From positions 1-47,937 of the forward strand of contig NZ_JABFMP010000042.1 of NCBI RefSeq assembly GCF_013359595.1: a stretch of 47,937 nucleotides of DNA. The letters are read 5' to 3'. A program made the translations under genes and the position numbers. Under the pieces are notes generated by a model, which did no database searches, was not told where the DNA came from, and worked only from the letters and a program-made list of their open reading frames with translations. How positions within the stretch are numbered: position 1 is the stretch's first letter; the number at the start of each line of letters is the position of its first letter. Source of the DNA: Pseudomonas sp. C1C7 (GTDB lineage: Bacteria; Pseudomonadota; Gammaproteobacteria; Pseudomonadales; Pseudomonadaceae). Of the stretch, positions 8,812-18,900 are shown in pieces.

Positions 8812-9204
8812 ATGCGCAGAATTCAATCGGCCCCGGGCTACATCGGCCCGGTCGGTCCTTACTCACAGGCGGTGGTCAGCGGCCACCTGGTGTTCACCGC
8901 CGGGCAGATTCCGGCCCGCGACAACCTTGACGAGCAGCCCGCGGATTTTCCCGAGCAGGTGCGGCAAACGCTGCGCAATCTGGAAGCGATCCTGATCGAA
9001 GCGGGTTCGGATTTCAGCCACGTGATCAAGGTCAACGCCTACCTGACCGATCCGGCGCAACTGGAGCCGTTCAACGCGGTGTATCGCGAATTGCTCGGCC
9101 ACGCGCCACCGGCCCGCACCACTGTCTGCGTGGCGCTGTGGGGCGTTTCGCTGGAGATCGACTGTGTCGCCGAATTGATAAACTGGGAGCCGCAACATGG
9201 ATGA
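8812..9204 (+). CDS. RidA family (YjgF/YER057c/UK114) protein
   Basis: The 130-residue product has the RidA length and pattern: GPYSQAVVSGHLVFTAGQIP near residues 18-37, LRNLEAILIEAGSDFSHVIKVNAYL in the middle, and the anion-binding arginine R102 in PPARTTV. Family members hydrolyse reactive enamines/imines or, as in RutC-like branches, aminoacrylate-type intermediates. It starts 18 nt after the transporter stop and overlaps the RraA-like gene by 8 nt. Its presence in a catabolic operon suggests a nitrogen-containing, imine- or carbamoyl-type intermediate. That is inference. Confidence 0.9.
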   Translation: MRRIQSAPGYIGPVGPYSQAVVSGHLVFTAGQIPARDNLDEQPADFPEQVRQTLRNLEAILIEAGSDFSHVIKVNAYLTDPAQLEPFNAVYRELLGHAPPARTTVCVALWGVSLEIDCVAELINWEPQHG

Positions 9205-9808
9205 GTCGCAACTGATCGAACAGCTCAAGGCGGTGAGTTTTCCGACCCTGGGGCATTTTCTCGAAGAGGGTTTCGCCGACCCGCAACTGCGCGCGATGGT
9301 GCCCAACGTGAAAGTGGTGGGCCGCGCATTGACCCTGAAACTGAGGGGCGCCGACGCCATCGCCGTCAATCAGGCCCTGGCGCAAATCAGACCGGGGGAT
9401 GTGCTGGTGATCGACACCGATGGCGATCATCGTCACGCTCCGGTCGGTGCGGTCACCAGTTGCGCGGCGCAATGCGCAGGGGCGGTGGCGATTGTGGTGG
9501 ACGGTGCGGTGACCGACCTGTTGGAACTGCGCGAAGGCGGGCTGCCGGTGTTCGCCCGTGGCACCAGCCTGTTGACCACCAAGCAGCACGGTCGCGGCGA
9601 CAGCCTGATCAATCAGCCGATCCACTGCGCGGGCGTGATGGTGAAGGCAGGGGATTGGGTGTTGGCTGACGACAACGGCGTGTTGTTCCTCGACACGGCA
9701 ACTGCAGCAGAAGTCATCGAGCGGGCCCTGGCTTCGGATCGCGCCGAGCCCCGCCTGCTCGAACGCCTGCGGGCTGGTGAGCCGATCGGGCAGGTGTTGC
9801 GCGTCTAG
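9197..9808 (+). CDS. RraA-like protein (HMG/CHA aldolase superfamily), with altered active-site motif
   Basis: The 203-residue product has the RraA/4-hydroxy-4-methyl-2-oxoglutarate aldolase fold pattern: LALIRPGDVLVID-like strand, APVGAVTSCAAQCAGAVAIVVDGAVTD, and the LADDNGVLFLD C-terminal segment. In the characterised aldolases a D-G-x-x-R-D motif supplies a pyruvate-binding Arg and a metal-binding Asp. Here the segment reads D102-G-A-V-T-D107, so the Arg is replaced by Thr106 while the Asp is kept. It may therefore not be a classical HMG/CHA aldolase. The gene ends in CTAG shared with the convergent LysR-2 stop, so both genes stop within the same 4 bp. Confidence 0.85.
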   Translation: MDESQLIEQLKAVSFPTLGHFLEEGFADPQLRAMVPNVKVVGRALTLKLRGADAIAVNQALAQIRPGDVLVIDTDGDHRHAPVGAVTSCAAQCAGAVAIVVDGAVTDLLELREGGLPVFARGTSLLTTKQHGRGDSLINQPIHCAGVMVKAGDWVLADDNGVLFLDTATAAEVIERALASDRAEPRLLERLRAGEPIGQVLRV

Positions 9809-10722
9809 TCGGTGAGCCGTTGCTGCAGGCTTTCGAGAAAGATCGTCTCGGCACGGCTCATGCGCTGTTCGCGGTTCCACAGCAGATGAATGTCCACATC
9901 GGCAATGCCTTCGTGGGGCGGCAGGCGCCAGAGCAATCCGGCGTCGACGTCGGCCGCCACCACGTGTTCGGGCAGGCAGCCGATACCGAAGCCGGCGATC
10001 ACCAGTCGCCGGACTTCCTCCAGGCTCGGCGATGAGGCAACGATGCGTCCGCTGAAGCCCTGCTGATCACGAAAGATCGTCAGCGGCGAGAGCATGCCGC
10101 CGATCTGGTCGCTGGTGAAGCTGACGAAATTCTCCTTCTGCAAATCCCCTTCGACGACGTTCTGTCGGCCGAACATCCCATGGTGCTTGCCGCAGAAAAA
10201 CGCATAGCGCTGGCGCAGGAACAAGCGCTGTTCCAGACGCGGTTGCGGGCGGCGGTTGAGGCTCAGGCCCAGGGTCGCGGTCTTTTCCTGAAGGGCGCTC
10301 ACGATGTCGGAGCTGCGCATCACCTCGACCTCCAGATCGACTCGCGGATGTTGTCGATGGAAGTCGGCGAGGAAGTCATCGAAGCGCTCGGAAAAGATCC
10401 GGCTGATGATCAGCAGGCGTACCTTGCCCATCACTTCGTCCGCTGGCTGTTCCAGCGCGCTGCTGACCTGGGACAGCTGGCCGTAGATCTCACCGGCCAG
10501 GGCGAAGATCTGCTCGCCGGCTTCGGTCAGGGCAAAGCGCGGTCCGCGACGGGCGATCAGTTGCCGGCCCAGCTGTTCTTCCAGACGCTTGAGCGCCTGG
10601 CTCACCGCCGGTTGCGTCAGGTGCAGGCGGGCGGCGGCGCGGCTGATGCTCAGCTCCTGGCCGATCACGCGGAAGGTGCGCAGCAGGTTCCAGTCCAGGC
10701 GGTCGTTGAGCAGGCGTTGCAT
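9805..10722 (-). CDS. LysR-family transcriptional regulator (LysR-2 of the catabolic island)
   Basis: The 305-residue product has an N-terminal winged HTH (LLNDRLDWNLLRTFRVIGQEL, SRAAARLHLTQPAVSQALKRLEEQL) and a LysR effector-binding domain. It is a clear paralogue of LysR-1 at 3169-4128, including KENFVSFTSDQIGG and the LLWNREQRMSRAE-TIFLES tail. The two regulators bracket the transporter/enzyme genes, LysR-1 divergent and LysR-2 convergent with them. No good ribosome site precedes the ATG at 10722. Paralogous regulators at both ends suggest either two related inducers or an island built by duplication; the sequence alone does not decide. Confidence 0.9.
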   Translation of the reverse strand: MQRLLNDRLDWNLLRTFRVIGQELSISRAAARLHLTQPAVSQALKRLEEQLGRQLIARRGPRFALTEAGEQIFALAGEIYGQLSQVSSALEQPADEVMGKVRLLIISRIFSERFDDFLADFHRQHPRVDLEVEVMRSSDIVSALQEKTATLGLSLNRRPQPRLEQRLFLRQRYAFFCGKHHGMFGRQNVVEGDLQKENFVSFTSDQIGGMLSPLTIFRDQQGFSGRIVASSPSLEEVRRLVIAGFGIGCLPEHVVAADVDAGLLWRLPPHEGIADVDIHLLWNREQRMSRAETIFLESLQQRLTD

Positions 10723-10825
10723 AGGCGGTCATCAAAATCCGGGAAATGAAGGATCCCCGACCCGTTGCAAGCGCAGGGGAGGGTCGCAGGATCCTAGCAT
10801 TGTCAGGCGTGCAGCACAGGGGGAT

Positions 10826-12154
10826 TCAGTTGGTGACCAGCAGCTCGGGGCCCAAGTAGGCGTTGATCTGATCGATATCGTCATCGCCCAGACTGCCCAC
10901 CGAAGAGGCCAGGCGCAGGCGCGACATCAGGTAGCGCAGCTTGGCTTCGAACAGATCGTGGCGGGCGACGAACAGCAGCTCTTCGGCGTTGAGCACGTCC
11001 GAGTTGGTGCTGGTGCCGCCTTCCTTGAAGCCCTTGCGGGTCGAGGCCAGTGAGCGTTCGTTGGACAGCACGGCTTTCTCCAGCGCACGCACCCGTTTGG
11101 CGCCGCTCTGCACGCCGGCATATTCACGAGTGGTGCCGGAGATCACTTCCTGACGAGTCGCGTCGAGTTCGTCCTGGGCCTTGTAGCTGTTGGCGGCCGC
11201 CTGGCGAGTCAGGGCGCTGACACCGCCACCGCTGTACAGCGGGAAATTCACTTCCAGGCCGATCGAGCCATAGTGGTTGCGTTGATTGATCTCGGTGATC
11301 GATTGGCTCTCGCCCGCGGTATAGCCGGCGATGAAGTCCAGTGTCGGCCAGTGCCCGGCCTTGGCCCGCTTCACTTCTTCATCGGCGAGGTTCTGACTGT
11401 AGCGACGCGCATGAATCAGCGGGCTGTCGGCCTGGGCCTTGACCAGCCAGTCCTGCAGGTTGCTCGGCATCAGCGGCGGGGTGTCGAAGCCCGGTTGCAG
11501 GGTGGTCAGCGATTCAGGGGTTTCGCCGATGTATTCCACCAGCTTGCGCAGGGCGTTGACCAGGTTGTCCTGGGCTTCGATCAGTTCGGCGTCGGCCAGG
11601 TCACGGCGCGCGGCCGATTCGTCGACATCGGTGATGGTGCCGGCGCCCAGTTCATGGCGGCGTTTCGCCGAAGCCAGCTGCTCCTCGAAAGCGGTCAGCT
11701 TGGACCGGGCCAACGTGATGGTTTCACTGGCCAGCAGCGTATCGAAGTAGCTTTGCGCCAGACGCACCGCGGCGTCCTGGCTCTTGGCATCGAACACCGC
11801 GACGCTGTAGTCGGCGCGTTGCTGACCCTGGCGGTACTCGGCCATTTTCTGTTTGTTGAACAGCGGCTGGCGCAAGCGCACGTTGGCGCCCTTGGAGTCG
11901 TAGTGCAGATCGTTGTCGACGCCGTTCTGGCGTTGCGAGCCATTGACCTTGTTGTTATACGCCGAGGCGTTGACCTGCGGCAGCAGGCCGGCGGTGCCGA
12001 TGGCGCGGTTTTCCGCACCGGCTTGCTTTTCGTGGATGGCGGCCTGATAGATCGGACCCTGGTACTGCAACAGATCCCAGGCTTGCTTGAGGTCCATGGC
12101 GGGGGCTGGCAGGGACAGCCCCAGAAGGCAGAGGAGCAGGCAATGACGTTCCAT
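10826..12154 (-). CDS. TolC-family outer membrane protein of the type I secretion system
   Basis: The 442-residue product starts with a signal peptide (hydrophobic LLLCLLGLSLPAPA, likely cleaved near residue 19). It then shows the TolC/AprF pattern of two similar helical halves: LKQAWDLL, GLLPQVNASA, LRQPLFNKQK, then WPTLDFIAGYTAGES and GLEVNFPLYSGGGVSALTRQA. It should form the outer-membrane and periplasmic channel for export. The ATG at 12154 lies 9 nt after AAGGA, and the adaptor gene stop overlaps this start region. It is the last gene of the ABC-HlyD-TolC operon, which runs away from the giant RTX gene. Confidence 0.9.
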   Translation of the reverse strand: MERHCLLLCLLGLSLPAPAMDLKQAWDLLQYQGPIYQAAIHEKQAGAENRAIGTAGLLPQVNASAYNNKVNGSQRQNGVDNDLHYDSKGANVRLRQPLFNKQKMAEYRQGQQRADYSVAVFDAKSQDAAVRLAQSYFDTLLASETITLARSKLTAFEEQLASAKRRHELGAGTITDVDESAARRDLADAELIEAQDNLVNALRKLVEYIGETPESLTTLQPGFDTPPLMPSNLQDWLVKAQADSPLIHARRYSQNLADEEVKRAKAGHWPTLDFIAGYTAGESQSITEINQRNHYGSIGLEVNFPLYSGGGVSALTRQAAANSYKAQDELDATRQEVISGTTREYAGVQSGAKRVRALEKAVLSNERSLASTRKGFKEGGTSTNSDVLNAEELLFVARHDLFEAKLRYLMSRLRLASSVGSLGDDDIDQINAYLGPELLVTN

Positions 12155-12155
12155 T

Positions 12156-13496
12156 TCATTGTTCCTTGAAGGAGCTGTCCACACGTTCGAGCATCGGTTT
12201 GAGAAGATAGCTCATCAAATTGCGCTCGCCAGTCTTGATGGTGACGCTGGCGGGCATGCCCGGGCGAATGTGATTGCTGCCCAGCAGATTCATGCCGTCG
12301 GAAGTGACCTCCACCTGGGCCAGATAGAAGGGTTGCTTGCTTTCCTCGTCCATCAGGCGGTCGGCGGAAATGGTTTTTACCCGGCCGGGAATGTTCGGCG
12401 TGCGGGCATGGTTGAAGGCCGGGAAGGAGATGTCCACGTCCAGGCCCGGGACCATCTTGTCGATGGCCTGCACGGGAATCATCGCGTCGACCTGCAGCGG
12501 TTCGTTGACCGGCACGATTTCCATGATCTTGAAGCCCGGCTGGATGATCCCGCCGACGGTGGCGATGCTCAAAGACTGGACCATGCCGTCGATGGGCGAG
12601 CGGATCACCGTGTGGGTCACTTCATAATCCAGCGCGCGCAGGCGGTCGGCCAGGGTGGTGTTTTCCTTGGCGGTATCGGTCAGCTGCGATTCGACTTCTT
12701 TCAGGTAATCGTGCTGGCGCTGCAGGATGCGTAATTTGATTTCGGTGGTCTGGCTGCGCACCCGGGCGATGTTGTTGAGGTTCTCGGCCTGGTTGGCGGA
12801 GAGGTCGGCATTGCTGCGTTCGAGTTCCAACAGGCGGTTGCGCGGCACATAACCTTCGGCCGCCAGGACGCGGGTGCCTTGCAGTTCCTGGTTGAGGAAA
12901 TTGATCTGCGAAGCGCGGGCGCCATACACCTGTTGCAGGCCCTTGAGCTGCACCGCCGAGGCCGCGAGGTTTTCCTTGAGGATGCTGATCTCGCCGGCAA
13001 GACCGGCGCGCCGGGTGTCGAGCAGGCGCTGTTGCAGGTCCATGGCGGCCATGAGGCGATGGTCGCCCTGGTATCGGCTGAGCAGCTCGGGGTCGTAAGT
13101 CACCTCATCGCGATCGTCCCGCTCAGCTTCCAGGCGATTTTCCACGGTCTTGCTGACGATGTACTGGGCGCTGATCGCACCCTGTTCGGCGATGGCCCGC
13201 AGTGAATCGAGGCGCACCACCTCCTGGCCTTTTTTCACCACATCGCCTTCGCGCACGAGGATCGCTTCCACGGTGCCGCCGGTCAGGTGCTGCACCGCCT
13301 TGCGATTGCTGGTGACCTTGACCGTGCCGGTGGCGACCACACCGGCATCCAGCGGCGCCAGCCAGGACCACAGCAGGAAGCCGCCGAAGCCGGCGATCAC
13401 CAGCCACATGCCCCAGATCGCGGGCCGGGCCGCGTTCAGATCCACCAGGCTCTTGGCGTCGGCGGGAATCATCTCGGTGTGTTGAGTCATCTGCAT
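12156..13496 (-). CDS. HlyD-family periplasmic adaptor of the type I secretion system
   Basis: The 446-residue product is a membrane fusion protein. One N-terminal transmembrane helix (about residues 30-50, MWLVIAGFGGFLLWSWLAP) is followed by ATGTVKV and a lipoyl half-motif, a long coiled-coil hairpin (about residues 100-290), and the second half-motif THTVIRSPIDGMVQSLSI. It ends with the HlyD C-terminal pattern (IRPGMPASVTIKTGERNLMSYLLKPM). It links the inner-membrane ABC protein with the TolC-like channel. GGAG lies 9 nt upstream of the ATG at 13496; a second in-frame ATG two codons later is possible. Only 6 nt separate it from the ABC gene. Confidence 0.92.
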   Translation of the reverse strand: MQMTQHTEMIPADAKSLVDLNAARPAIWGMWLVIAGFGGFLLWSWLAPLDAGVVATGTVKVTSNRKAVQHLTGGTVEAILVREGDVVKKGQEVVRLDSLRAIAEQGAISAQYIVSKTVENRLEAERDDRDEVTYDPELLSRYQGDHRLMAAMDLQQRLLDTRRAGLAGEISILKENLAASAVQLKGLQQVYGARASQINFLNQELQGTRVLAAEGYVPRNRLLELERSNADLSANQAENLNNIARVRSQTTEIKLRILQRQHDYLKEVESQLTDTAKENTTLADRLRALDYEVTHTVIRSPIDGMVQSLSIATVGGIIQPGFKIMEIVPVNEPLQVDAMIPVQAIDKMVPGLDVDISFPAFNHARTPNIPGRVKTISADRLMDEESKQPFYLAQVEVTSDGMNLLGSNHIRPGMPASVTIKTGERNLMSYLLKPMLERVDSSFKEQ

Positions 13497-13502
13497 GATC
13501 AG

Positions 13503-15239
13503 TCACTCCCGTGCCTTGGCCGAAGCCAGCGGGGTCGGTGCGGCGGCAGGCATGACAGCGGCCTTGCGCAGCGCGGTGAATACTTCGTCGCGGGTACCGA
13601 GCATCTGCACGCCGCCGTCACGCAACATCAGCACTTTGTCGACGGCGCACAGTACGTTGGGACGGTGGGAAATCAGAATGACGGTGGCGCCGCGGTTCTT
13701 CAGTTCGGCCAGCGCGTCGACCAGGGCTTTTTCACCGACGTCGTCGAGGTTGGCGTTCGGTTCGTCCAGCACGATCAGATTGGGTTCGCCGTACAGCGCT
13801 CGGGCCAGGGCGATGCGTTGCTTCTGGCCGCCGGACAGCGGGCTGCCGTCGGTGTCCAGGCGGGTGTCATAGCCTTGGGGAAAGCGCAGGATCATCTCGT
13901 GGACGCCCGTGGCCTTGGCGGCGCGAATGACCGCATCGCTGTCCACTTCACCGAAGCGCGCGATGTTGTCGGCGATGGTGCCCTCGAACAGCTCCACGTC
14001 CTGTGGCAGGTAGCCGAGCCAGGGGCCGAGCTCGCTCTTGTTCCAGTTGAAGATGTCGGCGCCGTCCAGGCGCACCTTGCCGGCCTGCGCCGGCCAGACG
14101 CCCACCAACAGGCGGGCGAGGGTGGATTTGCCCGAAGCGGACGGGCCGATCACCCCAAGGCTTTCGCCCGGCACGAGGCTGACGCTGACGCCGCGCAGAA
14201 TGGTGGTGTTGGTACCGGGGGCGCCGGCGTACACATTCTCCACGGCGACCATGCCTTGCGGCCGTTGCAGCGACATGCTCGGTGGCCGCCTCGGAAACTC
14301 GAACAGCATGTCGTTGAGCCGGCCCCAGGCCGAACGACAGCCCAGCAGTTGCTTCCAGGAGGCGATGACCTGTTCCACCGGACCCAGCGCGCGGCCGGTG
14401 AGGATCGAGCAGGCGATCATCATCCCCGGAGTGATCTTGCCTTCGATGGCCAGCAACGCACCGGCACCGAGGATCAGCGACTGCAGGGTGATGCGCACGA
14501 AGCGTCCGGTGCTGCTGATCAATGCGGCGCGGTCGGAGGCCAGGGTCTGCATTTCCAGAATGCGCAGATGACTCTGGAACCAGCGCTTGCTGATCGACGG
14601 CAACATGCCCATGGCCTCGATCACTTCGGCATTGCGCAGGTTGTTGTTGGCGTAGAGCGAAGAGGAGAGGGCGGCATGGTTGGCTTCGGCCAGCGGTTTT
14701 TGCGTGGCCTTTTCGGTGAGGTAAGCCAGAGCCACCAGAATCATCGAGCCTGCCAGCGTCAGCAGGCCGAGCAGCGGGTGAATCAGATAAGCCACGAACA
14801 GATAGATCGGCGTCCATGGCGCATCGAAGAACGCGAACAGGGCATTGCCGGTCAGGAACTGGCGAACCTGCGACAGGTCCTGCAGGGCCTGGGCCGGATT
14901 GCCGCCGGCGCGGCTGAGGTTGCGCTCGAAGGCAGCGGTGAAGATGCGTCGGTTGAGTTCCATGTCCAGGCAATTGCCGACCCGGATCAGCACACGGGTG
15001 CGGACCATTTCCAGGGTCGACATCAGCAGGAACAGACCGATGACCAGCACCGTCAGCATCGTCAGTGTGGTGACGTTGCGACTGACCAGTGCCCGATCGT
15101 AGACCTGCAACATGTACACGGCGGGTGTCAGCATCATGATGTTGATCACGCCACTGAACGCCGCCAGTGAGTAAAAACTGCGGCGCAAACGAAAGAGCGC
15201 ATCTGCCAATTCGGAGCGAATGCTTGGCTGCTTTTGCAT
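13503..15239 (-). CDS. Type I secretion ABC transporter (permease-ATPase, PrtD/AprD type)
   Basis: The 578-residue product has an N-terminal six-helix export domain followed by an ATPase domain. Walker A is G365-PSASGKST, the signature is LSGGQKQRIALARAL, and Walker B is LIVLDEPNANLD. There is no N-terminal C39 peptidase-like domain, so it belongs to the PrtD/AprD group that exports RTX proteases, lipases and similar proteins with a C-terminal signal. The ATG at 15239 follows a GAGG site; an in-frame GTG three codons earlier is less likely. It heads the ABC-HlyD-TolC operon and is divergent from the 3586-residue RTX peroxidase, its probable substrate (inference from position). Confidence 0.93.
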   Translation of the reverse strand: MQKQPSIRSELADALFRLRRSFYSLAAFSGVINIMMLTPAVYMLQVYDRALVSRNVTTLTMLTVLVIGLFLLMSTLEMVRTRVLIRVGNCLDMELNRRIFTAAFERNLSRAGGNPAQALQDLSQVRQFLTGNALFAFFDAPWTPIYLFVAYLIHPLLGLLTLAGSMILVALAYLTEKATQKPLAEANHAALSSSLYANNNLRNAEVIEAMGMLPSISKRWFQSHLRILEMQTLASDRAALISSTGRFVRITLQSLILGAGALLAIEGKITPGMMIACSILTGRALGPVEQVIASWKQLLGCRSAWGRLNDMLFEFPRRPPSMSLQRPQGMVAVENVYAGAPGTNTTILRGVSVSLVPGESLGVIGPSASGKSTLARLLVGVWPAQAGKVRLDGADIFNWNKSELGPWLGYLPQDVELFEGTIADNIARFGEVDSDAVIRAAKATGVHEMILRFPQGYDTRLDTDGSPLSGGQKQRIALARALYGEPNLIVLDEPNANLDDVGEKALVDALAELKNRGATVILISHRPNVLCAVDKVLMLRDGGVQMLGTRDEVFTALRKAAVMPAAAPTPLASAKARE

Positions 15240-15903
15240 ATGGCCCACCCCTCATCAAAGAGCCAGCTGCCCCTAATGTGCAACAGCTAACTAATGTCAA
15301 AAGTAACTCCTTCTCATTCGGGTCGCTCTGGTGGCGATACTCCGAAAGCGCTGCGTTGCTCCCATAAGCTGGAGCGTAGTTCCGGCGCGGTATTGTGAAA
15401 TATCTTTTCGCTCTAAGGCCTCTCTCATCTTTCTATAAGTCTTTTGAAAACAGCTATTTGTCAGACTTAATGCCGATCGTCAGGTTTTACGCCATTGAAT
15501 TGACAACCCTTTGCTATGGAACTTTAGTCTTATGTGTTGGGCGAGCCATCCGCCTGATGCCTGCCATCTTTCTGGCGGTGCGCTGTGAGGTGGTTTTCCC
15601 GCGGGAGCAGAACATGTCGATCATTTCGTTGGTTCGCAGAGTGAAGGGGCATTTCAGTACTTTCGCCTTTGCTTCCCGATTCCATGGCCCGCCAAGGGTT
15701 CTCTTTCGCTTTGCCTGATCGCTAAGCGAACGCTCATTTTTCGCAAATTCCAGGTGTGTATTCCGGGTGCCCGCTGACGGCCTTCCCGCGACAGCCTTCG
15801 CCTGAAAATTGATTCAAAAAACAAAACAAAAGCCAGCAACTGACGGGCGTGAGCGGTTATTCCGTTCAGTGCCCTTTTTCCGGATATAGCGAGGGAAATC
15901 AAA
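15240..15903. promoter_or_regulatory. 664-bp divergent regulatory region between secretion operon and giant peroxidase gene
   Basis: No convincing gene lies here. On the plus strand TTGACA (15500-15505) with a 17-bp spacer to TTTAGT (15523-15528) is the best sigma-70 promoter. It would give an untranslated leader of about 370 nt for the giant gene. Next to the start codon, TTTCC (15877-15881) can pair with GGAAA (15894-15898), which overlaps the ribosome site GAGGG. AGGGA (15892-15896) fits the ANGGA core recognised by RsmA/RsmE proteins. On the minus strand only a weak TTGACA without a good -10 was seen before the ABC gene. All promoter calls are by eye. Confidence 0.5.
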
Positions 15904-18900
15904 ATGGCCAACTTCACCAAGGCGGACCTGGAGTTCATCCTCAAGCAGATCTTCATTGCCGAGGCCCATGCCAGGGGCGAAGATCTCACTGATCTGCTCC
16001 CAAACAGCCAGGTGCCATGGGGGCTGCGGACTGTCGACGGCAGCTACAACAACCTCGTCGCCGGACAAAGCGAGTTCGGCGCCTCGGACAATTCCTTTCT
16101 GCGTCTGCTCGATCCCCAGTATCAGTCGCCGGCGTACGCCGGTACCGGCAACGTGGTCGACCCGGCGCCACGGACCATCAGTAACCTGATCGTCGACCAG
16201 ACCCCCAACAACCCGGCAGCGGTTGCCGCCAACGGTGGCGCACCGACGGTGATGAGCCCGGGCCTGGATGGCGTGTTCGGCACCGCCGACGACAAGCCGG
16301 TCTTTCTCATCCCCAACCAGTCGCCGGACGTTGGCCTGACCGCCAGCTTCAACGCCTGGATGACCTTTTTCGGCCAGTTCTTCGACCACGGTCTGGACCT
16401 GGTCACCAAAAGCAGCACGGCCATGGTGGTGGTGCCGCTGCAGCCGGACGATCCGCTGTTCGTACCGGGCAGTCCGACCAACTTCATGGTGCTGTCGCGT
16501 GCCGTGCATACCGCTGGCGCGGACGGTATCGTCGGGACCGCCGACGACGGCCAGCAGAACACCACATCGCCCTTCGTGGATCAGAGCCAGACCTACAGCT
16601 CGCACCCTTCGCACCAGGTATTCCTGCGTGAATACATGCTCAATGCAGCTGGCGAGCCCGTTGCGACCGGGCGCCTGATTACCAATCGCGACCTCGGCGC
16701 CGACGGCATATTCGGTACGGCCGATGATGGCGACGCCGAAAACGGCGGCATGGCGACCTGGGCTGTGGTCAAGGCCCAGGCCCGCGACATTCTCGGTATC
16801 AACCTGACCGACGCCGATGTGCACAGGGTGCCGTTGCTGCTGACCGATGACTACGGCAACTTCATCCCCGGCGCTAACGGTATGCCGCAAGTGGTGATAC
16901 GTATCAGCAATGGCCCTGACGGCATCGCGGGGACCGCCGATGACGTCACGCAGCTGGTCGAAGGCAACCGGGCCTCACCGATCAGCCTGGCCAGCGCCAT
17001 CAGCACCGGCCATGGCTTCCTCGACGACATCGCCCACAATGCCGAGCCGGTCATTACCGGCGGGGTTCTGCAAGCCGATGGCGACACCGATGTCGGCAAT
17101 GCGCAACCACCGGGCCCTGGCGGCACCAACCTGACCTACGACAACGAACTGCTCGACGCCCACTACATCGCCGGCGATGGCCGGGCCAACGAAAACATTG
17201 GCCTGACCGCCGTGCACCATGTGTTCCACTCCGAGCACAACCGGCTGGTCCAGCAAACCAAGGACACCCTGCTGGCCGCTGGCGACGTCAACTTCCTCAA
17301 TGAGTGGCTGGTCGATGATGTCGCCGCGATTCCAACCACGGCGGAAGGCATCGCCGCGCTGGTGTGGGACGGCGAACGCCTGTTCCAGGCTGCCAAGTTC
17401 GGTACCGAGATGCAGTACCAGCACCTGGTGTTCGAAGAATTTGGCCGGACCATCCAGCCACAGATCGACGAATTCCTCGCGCCCAACGGCTACGACACCT
17501 CGATCAATCCGGCCATCCTCGCCGAGTTCGCCCACGTGGTGTACCGCTTCGGGCACTCGATGCTGACCGAGACCGTCGACCGCTTCGATCCCGAGTTCAA
17601 TCCACTGATCAACGATCCGGACAATCCGCAACTGGGCCTGATTGCCGCCTTCCTCAATCCGCTGGCATTCGCCAGCAGCGGTGCGACGGCGGATGAAGCC
17701 GCAGGCGCGATCATTCGCGGTGTGACCCGTCAGGTCGGCAACGAGATCGACGAGTTCGTCACCGAGGCGTTGCGCAACAACCTGCTGGGGCTGCCACTCG
17801 ACCTGCCGGCCCTGAACATTGCCCGCGGTCGCGATACCGGTATTCCCACGCTGAACGAAGCGCGCCGCGAGTTCTTTGCAATGACCGGCGACAGCCAACT
17901 CAAGCCGTACATCAGTTGGGTTGACCTGCTGGAACACCTCAAGCACCCCGAATCGCTGGTCAACTTCATTGCAGCCTACGGCACCCACGGCGCATTGACC
18001 GCGGCTGACGTCAATACCGTGGACGAGAAGCGTGCGGTTGCCGCTGCGCTGGTCCTGGGTGGCAGCGCGGTGATCAACGTCGGTACCCCTGAAGAGCGTG
18101 TCTTCACCGCCAATACGGCCGATCGCCTGGCATTCCTCAACAGTGAGGGCATCTACGCCATGGTCAATGGCGTCACCACCACCGGCGTCGATGACATCGA
18201 CCTGTGGGTCGGTGGTCTGGCCGAAGAGAAAATGCCGTTCGGCGGCATGCTCGGCTCGACCTTCAACTTCGTGTTTGAAACTCAGATGGAGGCCCTGCAG
18301 AACGGTGACCGGTTCTACTACCTGTCACGTACCGCGGGGCTGGATTTCGGCGCCGAGCTTGAGAACAACTCGTTCGCCAAGTTGATCATGCTCAACACCG
18401 ATGTCGCCCACCTGTCGAACACCGTGTTCCTGACGCCAACCTTTACCCTCGAGGTCGATCAGACCAGGCAATACACTGGCCTGGGCGCGGATGGCCGCGC
18501 CGATCCGACGGGCGGCCTGGAAATCAACGGCGTGGAAATCGTGCCGCTGGTGATTCGCGACAACCCCGACACCCCCGGCGCCGACACCAACTTCCTGCAC
18601 TACACCGGGGAAGACCATGTCGTGCTTGGCGGTACCGCCGGCAATGACATCATCATTTCCGGTGACGGCGACGACACTCTCTACGGTGACGAGGGCAACG
18701 ACCGCCTCGAAGGCGGCGCCGGTAACGATGCGGTGCTCGGTGGCGACGGCGATGACATCATCACCGACGCCTTCGGCGACAACCGTCTGGAAGGCAACGG
18801 CGGCAACGACGTGATCATCGCCGGCGCCATGCTTGTCGGGGGCAACCTGATCCTGGGCGGCGACGGACAGGACTTCATCGTCACCACCGAAGACATCACC

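Noticed and set aside
10740..10800. GGATCC-containing inverted repeat between LysR-2 and the TolC-like gene
   Set aside because: The stem is interrupted and lacks a T-run; not convincing as terminator or operator.
15305..15325. AATGAGAAGGAGTTACTTTT-like stretch (minus strand) resembling a Fur box
   Set aside because: Only the left half matches the iron-box consensus; not enough to claim iron control.
7331..15549. Shared 14-mer GTTGGGCGAGCCAT at 7331-7344 and 15536-15549
   Set aside because: A few exact 14-mers are expected by chance in a window this size, and the two contexts are unrelated.
15395..15718. A 107-codon frame in the region before the giant gene
   Set aside because: No ribosome site, atypical codon use and no recognisable family; more likely part of the untranslated leader.
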